7,827 bases of DNA from Porphyrobacter sp. (GTDB lineage Bacteria; Pseudomonadota; Alphaproteobacteria; Sphingomonadales; Sphingomonadaceae), in the NCBI GenBank assembly GCA_021732945.1, contig JAKFWB010000407.1, positions 1 through 7,827 on the forward strand. Direction: 5' to 3'. The notes beneath the pieces are model-generated. The model had not been told where the DNA came from. It saw only the letters and a list, made by a program, of their open reading frames with translations, and made no database searches. The translations under genes and the position numbers were made by a program. Below are positions 1 through 5,333 of the stretch, piece by piece. Position 1 is the first letter of the stretch; every line of letters starts with the position of its first letter.

Positions 1-255
1 GATGAAATGGTGATCATGCTGTCAGGCGAGGCCGTGCTGGTTGATGATCAGGGCGAACACATCATGCGCCCCGGCGATATTGCTGCCTTTCCCAAGAACG
101 ACGGCAATGGCCACGTGCTCCAGAACCGTTCGGATCAGCCCTGCACCTACGTCGCCATCGGACGACCAGCGGCGAGCGACTGCTACTATCCCGACATCGA
201 CATGCACCTGACCAACGGGCGCGGCTTTCACCGCAAGGACGGCAGCGCGTTCTAG
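1..255 (+). CDS. Cupin-domain protein, 3' part (5' end outside window)
   Basis: The reading frame is open from base 1 and encodes the last 84 residues of a small cupin-fold protein; the start lies upstream of the window. What is seen: the tail of cupin motif 1, E(X)6G at residues 2-9 (E2, G9), and a full motif 2 at residues 25-42 with G25, P31, H38 and N42 in the G(X)5P...H(X)3N pattern. The metal-binding HxH of motif 1 would be just outside. The C-terminal tail has a YPDID motif and ends near HRKDG, which I associate with the small uncharacterised cupins of the COG3837 type; this assignment is from memory. The substrate is unknown; a metal-dependent or simple ligand-binding role are both possible. 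The stop codon shares bases with the stop of the convergent nuclease gene, so there is no intergenic space for a separate terminator. Confidence 0.8.
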   Translation, partial: DEMVIMLSGEAVLVDDQGEHIMRPGDIAAFPKNDGNGHVLQNRSDQPCTYVAIGRPAASDCYYPDIDMHLTNGRGFHRKDGSAF

Positions 256-1136
256 CGGCGCGGTTCGTCGTCCACCACCAGCGGCCCCGGCGCAAAGGCG
301 CTGGTGAGCAGGTCGGCGATCCGCAAGCCCGCCTGCTGCACCCGCCGCTTGGCAATCGGCACCCCGCGAATGATGTCGTCCTGCGACAGCGCGGTTGCCC
401 CCGGCAAAGGCGCGGTGCAAACGTCTTCGCTGTCGAAGGCGGTGGGGTAGACGAAGCCGCGCGCAATCTCCCAGCTTTCGCGGCCCCAGTCATCGGGTGT
501 GCCGCCTGTCAGTTCTGCCCGCTCAGCGTCCGAGTAGCGCCGGACCACCGGATCGGCGGGATCGCTGATCGCGCGTTCGGCCAAAGGTCCGTCCCAGATC
601 CAGTGCAGGTTGAGGCTCGGAATGATGCCATAATCGGCCTCACGATCATTGCCGCCGCGATCCTCGTTATCGCCCGAATGCAGCGGCATGTGCACATCGC
701 CCGCGAAGTGGACCATGAAGGCCAGCGCCTCCAACCGGATCGGCGCGGGCAGGCTTTCGTCGGCCAGCACCCGATGCGCGCGCGTGATTTGCGCGGTGAC
801 GCAGGACCCGCCCGCACAATTGCCGCGCGGGTTGAACGCCTCGCAAATCGGCGCAGTGCGGTAATGCCAGGCGGCAGTATAGCCCCAGCGCCAGCCTTCG
901 CCGCGCACGCAATCGGCCCAGACGCTGGCGTCCTTGAGGGTTTTGAGCGGACATTCAGGCGTGCCGAGGTCCTTCTCCCGTGCGAGCAACGCGCGGATCT
1001 TGGCACGCACTTCGGGCGAGACATTGGCCTCGGCGATCTTCGCGGTCTGCTGATGCGCGTAAAAGCCCCACGCCTGCGCCGCGCCGGGCAGCGCCAGCGC
1101 TAGCAGGGCGAGCAACGCCGACAGCAGCGGCTTCAT
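252..1136 (-). CDS. Exported S1/P1-type zinc nuclease
   Basis: A 294-residue precursor of a periplasmic or secreted S1/P1 nuclease, a family that cuts single-stranded RNA and DNA and removes 3' phosphates using three zinc ions. Residues 1-22 form a typical Sec signal peptide (MKPLL, a Leu/Ala core, AQA cleavage site). Cleavage leaves Trp23 as the first mature residue, as in P1 nuclease, where the N-terminal Trp itself binds zinc. The ligand set can be read in order: W23, H28, D75 (WAD), H91, H143, D147, H153 (in VHFAGDVHMPLH), H178 and D182 (NLHWIWD). All nine are present, so it should be active. Six Cys (62, 76, 98, 107, 112, 240) could form disulfides outside the cytoplasm. The start at 1136 is chosen because the signal peptide begins there and a GAGGT lies 6 nt upstream. 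Its ATG overlaps the GST stop (ATGA), suggesting coupled translation. A natural role would be scavenging of nucleotides or phosphate; the substrate is not determined by the sequence. Confidence 0.93.
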   Translation of the reverse strand: MKPLLSALLALLALALPGAAQAWGFYAHQQTAKIAEANVSPEVRAKIRALLAREKDLGTPECPLKTLKDASVWADCVRGEGWRWGYTAAWHYRTAPICEAFNPRGNCAGGSCVTAQITRAHRVLADESLPAPIRLEALAFMVHFAGDVHMPLHSGDNEDRGGNDREADYGIIPSLNLHWIWDGPLAERAISDPADPVVRRYSDAERAELTGGTPDDWGRESWEIARGFVYPTAFDSEDVCTAPLPGATALSQDDIIRGVPIAKRRVQQAGLRIADLLTSAFAPGPLVVDDEPRR

Positions 1137-1795
1137 GCCGTGACCTCGTATTGTTCGATGACCCACTGCTCTTCCTCAGCTGCGCCAGTCCATTCGCGCA
1201 TCCAGTCATGTTCCCACACCGCCTGCATATAGGCCTGCGCAAAGCCAGGGACGCCGATGCCATAGGTGACGAACCGCGTGACGATCGGCGCATAGAAGAT
1301 GTCCGCCGCACCGAAGGTGCCGAACAGGTACGGCCCGCTGCCGCCTTGCCGCGCGCGCGCTTCGGCCCATAGCGTGAGGATGCGGACGATATCATGCTTG
1401 GCCGGGTCGGACAGGCCCGGCAATTCCACCCGGCGGCGGATGTTCATCGGCAATTCCTTGCGCAGGGACTGATAGCCCGAGTGCATTTCCGCCACCATCG
1501 CCCGCGCCATGCCGCGCGCGGCATCATCCTTGGGCCAGAACCGTTCACGCCCGACCTTGTCGGCGCAGTATTCAAGGATCGCGAGGCTATCCCACACCAC
1601 CGTGTCGCCATCCCACAGGACCGGCACCTTGCCGCTGGAGGGCTGCACTTCGCCCATATCCTGCTTCAGCTTGTCCCATTCCTCACCCATGATCGGCACG
1701 GTGAGTTCGTCAAAATGCAGGCCCGATTGCTTGACGGCCAGCCAGCCGCGCAAGCTCCAGCTTGAATAGTTCTTGTTGCCGATGATCAGTTTCAT
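1133..1795 (-). CDS. Glutathione S-transferase-like protein
   Basis: A 220-residue cytosolic protein of the usual GST length. The N-terminal thioredoxin-like domain (about 1-80) begins MKLIIGNKNYSSWSLR, with Ser11/Ser12 where Ser-type GSTs place the catalytic residue. It continues to the cis-proline loop KVPVL (V57-P58) and the WDSLAI segment, where D69-S70 would bind the gamma-glutamyl part of glutathione. The all-helical C-terminal domain (about 90-220) contains the helix-6 N-capping pattern at FGAADIFYAP (D165). The family conjugates or isomerises electrophiles with glutathione; the substrate cannot be told from sequence. The frame stays open upstream for 67 more codons, but the GST fold starts exactly at Met 1795, so the upstream part is treated as non-coding. 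A GGAG lies 11 nt before the start. It is the first gene of a two-gene unit and overlaps the nuclease start by 4 bases. No functional link between a GST and a secreted nuclease is obvious. Confidence 0.9.
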   Translation of the reverse strand: MKLIIGNKNYSSWSLRGWLAVKQSGLHFDELTVPIMGEEWDKLKQDMGEVQPSSGKVPVLWDGDTVVWDSLAILEYCADKVGRERFWPKDDAARGMARAMVAEMHSGYQSLRKELPMNIRRRVELPGLSDPAKHDIVRILTLWAEARARQGGSGPYLFGTFGAADIFYAPIVTRFVTYGIGVPGFAQAYMQAVWEHDWMREWTGAAEEEQWVIEQYEVTA

Positions 1796-2077
1796 TGTGC
1801 CGCGTGCTCCACTTTGCCGGGCCGATTTCGAGCCTCCCCCTAATCGTTCATCCCGGCGGTGTCGATGCTGAACAATGTGACACAGGTTACACTGTCCAGA
1901 ATGCAAAAACGACCCTTTGCGCAGGCGCTCAACCGCAGCGTCGAATTCTTCCCGGGACATGGGGCGTGTGCTCGATCGGGTGTTAGTGCGGGGCATGGCG
2001 GCAACGGGGCTGGCAGATCGCCGCGCGGTAGGAAAACCCTTTCCACCAGCGCGGCGCGCGCGCTATGCCCTTGGGCC
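1796..2077. other. Divergent spacer between the GST and VOC genes
   Basis: This 282-bp spacer must hold the promoters of both flanking genes. It is open in several frames because of high GC, but none of the translations shows a recognisable domain. The left half (about 1860-1910) is the most AT-rich part and contains the imperfect palindrome described separately. I see no rho-independent terminator and no tRNA-like fold. I could not place convincing -35/-10 pairs for either gene. Confidence 0.7.
1877..1892. promoter_or_regulatory. Possible operator: imperfect palindrome
   Basis: The 16-mer GTGACACAGGTTACAC is an imperfect inverted repeat: GTG at one end mirrors CAC at the other, and an inner AC mirrors GT, giving 5 of 8 symmetric positions. 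Read on the minus strand it can also be seen as two GTGT half-sites 9 bases apart. It lies 82 bp upstream of the GST start and about 185 bp upstream of the VOC start. The size and symmetry would suit a dimeric regulator such as a TetR or GntR protein. This is inference only: no regulator gene lies beside it and no second copy was found in the window. Confidence 0.2.
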
Positions 2078-2081
2078 ATGA
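1959..2081 (+). CDS. Possible 40-codon leader ORF overlapping the VOC start
   Basis: A short frame from ATG 1959 to a TGA at 2079-2081 would encode a 40-residue, Arg-rich peptide (begins [10 protein letters not shown], ends RYALGP). Its stop overlaps the ATG of the VOC gene in an ATGA arrangement. The VOC gene has no clear Shine-Dalgarno of its own (TTGGGCC precedes it), so coupling to an upstream ORF would explain how it is translated. Against it: there is no recognisable domain, the composition resembles other random high-GC frames, and the only ribosome-binding candidate (GGGA) is very close to the ATG. An internal ATG at 1995 is an alternative start. Treat it as a hypothesis. Confidence 0.2.
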   Translation: MGRVLDRVLVRGMAATGLADRRAVGKPFPPARRARYALGP

Positions 2082-2509
2082 GCCTTCCGCCGTTCCACCT
2101 CGCCTTCCCGGTCGATGATCTTGCCGCCGCGCGCGCCTTCTACGGCGGGGTGATGGGCTGCGGCGAAGGGCGGTCATCGGAGGAGTGGATCGATTTCGAT
2201 TTCCACGGCCACCAGATCGTTGCACACCTTGCGCCGGGGCAGGCGGGCGCCAAAAACCGTGACGTTGCGAGCAACCACGTTGACGGCCACGGCGTCCCGG
2301 TGCCGCATTTCGGGCTGGTGCTGGCGATGGAGCAATGGGAGGCCTTGGCCGAGCGGCTGCGGGCAGGCGGCGCGGCGTTCGTGATCGAACCCACGATTCG
2401 CTTCAAGGGCCAGCAGGGCGAACAGGCGACGATGTTCCTGCGCGATCCATCGGGCAATGCGCTCGAATTCAAGGCGTTCGCCGATCCCGCCAAGCTGTTT
2501 GCAAGTTAG
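2078..2509 (+). CDS. VOC-fold (glyoxalase/extradiol dioxygenase superfamily) protein
   Basis: A 143-residue protein with the two beta-alpha-beta-beta-beta modules of the vicinal oxygen chelate fold. Module 1 begins [17 protein letters not shown] (residues 6-22) and runs to the [13 protein letters not shown] strands (40-51). Module 2 begins at VPHFGLVL (75-82) and ends with [16 protein letters not shown] (119-134). His7, His77 and Glu130 occupy the positions expected for the 2-His-1-Glu metal site, so it is probably a metalloenzyme. Members of the superfamily include lactoylglutathione lyases, ring-cleaving dioxygenases and resistance proteins; the [14 protein letters not shown] segment marks a widespread but uncharacterised bacterial subgroup known to me only as predicted glyoxalases. 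The start is placed at 2078 because the fold begins six residues later; upstream in-frame ATGs would add 73 residues with no domain. The stop is only 2 bases from the ktrA stop on the other strand. Confidence 0.88.
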   Translation: MSLPPFHLAFPVDDLAAARAFYGGVMGCGEGRSSEEWIDFDFHGHQIVAHLAPGQAGAKNRDVASNHVDGHGVPVPHFGLVLAMEQWEALAERLRAGGAAFVIEPTIRFKGQQGEQATMFLRDPSGNALEFKAFADPAKLFAS

Positions 2510-2511
2510 CG

Positions 2512-3171
2512 TCAGATTGCCGAGAAGCGTTCAATATCCTTGATCCGGCCCGAGACCACCAATTCGTCGTCGGGGAAAATGAGCGTATCCGGCACCGCGT
2601 GAATGAACGCCTCGCCCGCGCGCTTCACCCCCACAACGGTGACGTGATATTTCTTGCGGCAGGCGCTAGTCATCAGCGGCAGGCCGACAATCGGCTCGGG
2701 CGCGCTTAGACGGGCGATGGCGAAATCATCATCGAAGGCGATAAAATCGAGCAACCGTTCATTGAGCAGATGCGCCACGCGCTCACCCATGCGCTCTTCA
2801 GGGAAGACCACATGGGTCGCGCCGATGCGCTCGAGGATGCGCGCGTGATTGGCGTTGCTGGCCTTGGCCCAGATATTGGTGATCCCCATTTCCGCCAGTG
2901 CCAGCACTGTGAGCACGCTGGCTTCGATGTCGGACCCGATGCCGACCACAGCGGTGTCTAAATCAGCCACGCCAAGCTGGCGCAGCACATCGCCGTCGGT
3001 GCAATCGGCCTCGACCACCTTGGTCAGATCCTCGGCATAGTCCTGCACCAGCTGCGGATCGGCATCGACCCCCAGCACTTCGGTTCCCATGCTCGCGAGT
3101 TTGCGGGCCACGGCCCCGCCAAACCGGCCAAGGCCCACGACCAGAACGGGTTTGCGCTTGTCAGCCGACAA
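2512..3171 (-). CDS. ktrA: Potassium channel regulatory subunit KtrA (RCK/TrkA family)
   Basis: A 219-residue cytosolic protein of typical KtrA length. The RCK_N Rossmann domain occupies about residues 8-130: the dinucleotide loop is GLGRFG (13-18), with the acidic ribose-binding residue D36 at the end of beta-2 (GVDAD). The smaller RCK_C domain runs from about 140 to 215 (DFAIARLSAPEPIVGLPL to DDELVVSGRIKDIERF). In the known complexes, an octameric KtrA ring binds ATP/ADP or NAD(H) and gates two KtrB subunits; I infer the same here from the adjacent ktrB. The start is taken as TTG 3171, not the longer ATG at 3216: the TTG is preceded by a perfect AAGGAG with a 7-nt spacer, and the resulting N-terminus (SADKRKPVLVVGLG) is the usual length. 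The gene overlaps the 3' end of ktrB by 11 bases, indicating one transcript and probable coupling. A single-RCK protein favours Ktr over TrkA, which has two RCK units. Confidence 0.92.
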   Translation of the reverse strand: MSADKRKPVLVVGLGRFGGAVARKLASMGTEVLGVDADPQLVQDYAEDLTKVVEADCTDGDVLRQLGVADLDTAVVGIGSDIEASVLTVLALAEMGITNIWAKASNANHARILERIGATHVVFPEERMGERVAHLLNERLLDFIAFDDDFAIARLSAPEPIVGLPLMTSACRKKYHVTVVGVKRAGEAFIHAVPDTLIFPDDELVVSGRIKDIERFSAI

Positions 3172-4489
3172 TGAGATTCTCCTTGGGATAGCGATAAAGC
3201 TGCGGGCTGCGGCCAATGGCCAGAGCCGTGGCGAAGGTAACGGTGCCGACCCGGCCGATGAACATCAGCAACACAATCACCACCTGCGCGGATGGCGGCA
3301 GATCGGCGGTAATCCCGGTCGACATGCCGACGGTGGCAAAGGCCGAAATGCATTCGAACAGCACCTCGGCCAGCGGCAGAGTGGTGATTGAGACGATGTA
3401 AGTGGTCGCCGCGAAGACGAGCGCGGCCGACAATACGGTGACGGTCAGCGCCTGCCGCTCCACCTCATGTCCGAACCGGCGGCTGAACAGCCCGGCATCG
3501 CGGCGGCCCAGCACTTCGGTCAGCACGATGGCGAACAGCACCACAAAAGTCGTGACCTTGATCCCGCCCGCCGTGCCCGCGCTGCCGCCGCCGATGAACA
3601 TCAGCAGGTAATTGACCATCAGCGTCGATTCGCGAAACGCGCCGACATCAAGGCTGTTGAACCCGGCGGTGCGCGGCATGACCGAATGGAACGCAGCGTT
3701 CAGCACTTTTCCGCCCAAATCCATCGGGCCAAGCGTGGAGGCATTGTTCCATTCCATCGCTAGGGTTGCGAGGAATCCCAGCACCAGCAGCGCCGCCGAT
3801 CCATAGACCGTGACCTTGGAATGGAGCGACCAGCGCCGCCAATCCAGCCGCTTGTCGCGCAAGTCCTGCATCACCGGAAAGCCGATGGCACCCAAGGTGA
3901 TCGCTGCCATGATCGGGATCAGGATCAGCGGATCGGTCTGATAACCCATCACGCTGTCGGCATTGGTGGAAAAGCCGGCGTTGTTGAAGGCGCTGATCGC
4001 ATGGAACACCCCGTTCCACAGCGCCGCGCCCGCGCCCATGTCGTAAGTGATCGCAAACCGCAGCGCGAGCATCAGCGCAATCACCGCCTCCACCGCCAGC
4101 GTCACGCCCAGCACCAGCTTGAGCACCGACAGCGCATCGCCGCGCTCCAGCCGCCCGCGTTCAACCTGCGTGGCGATCCGGTCGTGCAGCCCGAACCCGC
4201 GCCCGGCGATCAACCCGAACAGGGTCGCCGCCGTCATGATGCCGAGCCCGCCAATCTGGAACATCAGCATGATCGCCGCCTGCCCGAAGGGTGACCAATA
4301 GGTGCCGGTATCGACCACCACGAGCCCCGTCACTGCCACCGCCGAAGTCGCGGTGAACAAAGCGGTCAGAAACGGCGCGCGGCTGCCATCAGCCGTGGCG
4401 ATCGGCAGGCTCAGCAGCAACGTGCCGATCGCAATGGCGAGCACAAACAGGCTCGGCACCAAACGGATCGGATCGCGAAGCAGCTTCAT
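3161..4489 (-). CDS. ktrB: Potassium uptake channel subunit KtrB (TrkH/KtrB family)
   Basis: A 442-residue inner-membrane protein, close to the usual KtrB length and shorter than TrkH. It has four membrane-pore-membrane repeats. The four selectivity-filter loops can be read: TSAVAVTGL (about 48-56, Gly55), AFNNAGFST (167-175, Gly172), PRTAGFNSL (272-280, Gly276) and FATVGMSTG (384-392, Gly388). The third repeat carries the glycine-rich intramembrane gate GGGSAGTAGGIK (300-311), a hallmark of KtrB/TrkH, where it blocks the pore until the RCK ring opens it. No filter Gly is missing, so it should conduct K+ (Ktr systems are often Na+-coupled; not shown here). It starts 57 bp after engB with no strong Shine-Dalgarno visible before ATG 4489, and its end overlaps ktrA. 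The pair is a complete KtrBA channel. The short N-terminus before the first membrane segment fits the family. Confidence 0.94.
   Translation of the reverse strand: MKLLRDPIRLVPSLFVLAIAIGTLLLSLPIATADGSRAPFLTALFTATSAVAVTGLVVVDTGTYWSPFGQAAIMLMFQIGGLGIMTAATLFGLIAGRGFGLHDRIATQVERGRLERGDALSVLKLVLGVTLAVEAVIALMLALRFAITYDMGAGAALWNGVFHAISAFNNAGFSTNADSVMGYQTDPLILIPIMAAITLGAIGFPVMQDLRDKRLDWRRWSLHSKVTVYGSAALLVLGFLATLAMEWNNASTLGPMDLGGKVLNAAFHSVMPRTAGFNSLDVGAFRESTLMVNYLLMFIGGGSAGTAGGIKVTTFVVLFAIVLTEVLGRRDAGLFSRRFGHEVERQALTVTVLSAALVFAATTYIVSITTLPLAEVLFECISAFATVGMSTGITADLPPSAQVVIVLLMFIGRVGTVTFATALAIGRSPQLYRYPKENLIVG
3172..3184 (-). promoter_or_regulatory. Shine-Dalgarno of ktrA, selecting a TTG start
   Basis: On the minus strand the sequence reads AAGGAG, then 7 nt, then TTG. 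This is the best ribosome binding site in the window and lies inside the last codons of ktrB (Lys-Glu codons AAG GAG). It decides the TTG at 3171 over the ATG at 3216, which has no comparable signal. Confidence 0.85.
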
Positions 4490-4518
4490 CGGCTTGGTTT
4501 GGCGCAGGGTGCTGGCAG

Positions 4519-4534
4519 AGGCAAGGCGTTGCCT
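4519..4534. other. Small perfect hairpin in the engB-ktrB gap
   Basis: AGGCAA and TTGCCT form a perfect 6-bp stem around a 4-base loop, within the 57-bp gap between the engB stop and the ktrB start. On the transcribed (minus) strand it is followed by CTGCCAGC, not a U-tract, so it is unlikely to be a strong intrinsic terminator. It could slow decay or partly separate ktrBA expression from the upstream genes; that is speculative. Confidence 0.35.
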
Positions 4535-4546
4535 TTCAGCACGGAT

Positions 4547-5224
4547 TTACCCCGCCCAGCTCTCACCCAAGGCATCGCTCACCACCGCTGCGCGCAGGGC
4601 CGCAATCCCCATGCCCTTTTCGGCGCTGGTGAGGTGGATTTCGGGGTAGGCGGCGACGTGCTTCTTGGCCTCGGCGGCGGTTTTTTCGGCGACGGCGGCC
4701 AGATCGCTCGCCTTGATCTTGTCGGTCTTGGTCAGGACAATGCGGTAGCTGACGGCGGCTTCGTCGAGCATTTTCAGCATCTCGCGGTCGACTTCCTTCA
4801 GCCCGTGGCGGCTGTCGACCAACACCAGCGTGCGGCTGAGCACTTGCCGACCGCGCAGGTAGCTTTTGACCAGCGATTTCCATTTCTCGACGACCTTCAC
4901 CGGTGCCTTGGCAAATCCATAGCCCGGCATGTCGACCAGCCGGAACAGCGGCATGGGTTCTTCTTCCTCGGGCCTACCAACATCGAAGAAGTTCAACTCC
5001 TGCGTCCGCCCCGGCGTCACCGAAGCGCGCGCAATCGCCCGCCTGCCGGTCAGCGCATTGAGCAGCGAGGACTTGCCCACGTTCGACCGGCCGCAAAACG
5101 CGATCTCCGGCACCAGCGGATTGGGCAGGAATTGCAGCTGCGGCGCGGACAGCAGGAAATCGACCGGCCCGGAAAACAGCTTGCTGGCCGCTTCTTCGCG
5201 GGTTTGTTGATCCGTCTCTTCCAT
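4547..5224 (-). CDS. engB: Ribosome biogenesis GTPase EngB (YihA/YsxC)
   Basis: A 225-residue TRAFAC-class GTPase needed for late assembly of the 50S subunit. All G motifs are seen: G1 GRSNVGKS (45-52), G2 PGRTQ (71-75, Thr74), G3 DMPGYG (98-103), G4 TKTD (165-168) and G5 SAEKG (200-204). N48 in G1 is the Asn that marks potassium-stimulated GTPases of this class. The N-terminal FLLSAPQLQFLPNPLVPEIAFCGRSN segment is typical. The frame extends upstream to ATG 5299, but that extension is read through the extragenic repeat (giving FDKLRANGK, a recognisable translation artefact of the repeat), so Met 5224 is chosen; a GGGAAG lies 6 nt before it. It follows yidC by 109 bp. The C-terminal end (DALGESWAG) is slightly long but normal. 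Confidence 0.95.
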   Translation of the reverse strand: MEETDQQTREEAASKLFSGPVDFLLSAPQLQFLPNPLVPEIAFCGRSNVGKSSLLNALTGRRAIARASVTPGRTQELNFFDVGRPEEEEPMPLFRLVDMPGYGFAKAPVKVVEKWKSLVKSYLRGRQVLSRTLVLVDSRHGLKEVDREMLKMLDEAAVSYRIVLTKTDKIKASDLAAVAEKTAAEAKKHVAAYPEIHLTSAEKGMGIAALRAAVVSDALGESWAG

Positions 5225-5243
5225 ACATCGCTTCCCGTTCGCC

Positions 5244-5316
5244 CTGAGCTTGTCGAAGGGCTGCCCTTCTTCTGCACCGCCATAAAAGGGGAAGTACAAG
5301 GCTTCGACAAGCTCAG
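5244..5316. repeat. Inverted pair of sphingomonad-type extragenic repeat
   Basis: Two copies of a 15-bp core face each other: CTGAGCTTGTCGAAG at 5244-5258 and its exact reverse complement CTTCGACAAGCTCAG at 5302-5316, 43 bp apart. The core and its flanks (CCGTTCGCCCTGAGC on the left) match a short interspersed repeat that I know to be very common between genes in Sphingomonadales genomes, usually found singly or in head-to-head pairs like REP/BIME elements. The pair fills most of the yidC-engB gap and the left copy ends just beyond the engB Shine-Dalgarno. In RNA the two arms can form a 15-bp stem with a 43-nt loop, which also contains a smaller GAAGGG/CCCTTC hairpin (5255-5269) that competes with it. 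Confidence 0.85.
5282..5310 (-). promoter_or_regulatory. Weak candidate promoter for engB, -35 within the repeat
   Basis: On the minus strand, TTGTCG (5310-5305) and TTTTAT (5287-5282) are separated by 17 bp and each match the sigma-70 consensus at 4 of 6 positions. The -35 box lies inside the right repeat copy. A start about 7 nt downstream of the -10 would give an engB leader of roughly 50 nt. Such matches occur by chance; alphaproteobacterial promoters are often poor in consensus, so this is a candidate only. Confidence 0.22.
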
Positions 5317-5333
5317 CCCGATCGGATGAGGTG

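Noticed and set aside
1796..1996. N-terminal extension of the GST gene to ATG 1996
   Set aside because: The GST fold starts exactly at Met 1795; 67 extra residues would be outside the family pattern and contain no targeting signal.
5225..5299. N-terminal extension of EngB to ATG 5299
   Set aside because: The added 25 residues are a translation of the extragenic repeat (FDKLRANGK), and the normal EngB N-terminus begins at Met 5224 with its own GGGAAG site.
4499..5329. Plus-strand 276-codon open frame antisense to engB
   Set aside because: It is Arg/Gln/His-rich with no domain, lies wholly opposite the well-conserved engB frame, and is the expected shadow of a high-GC gene.
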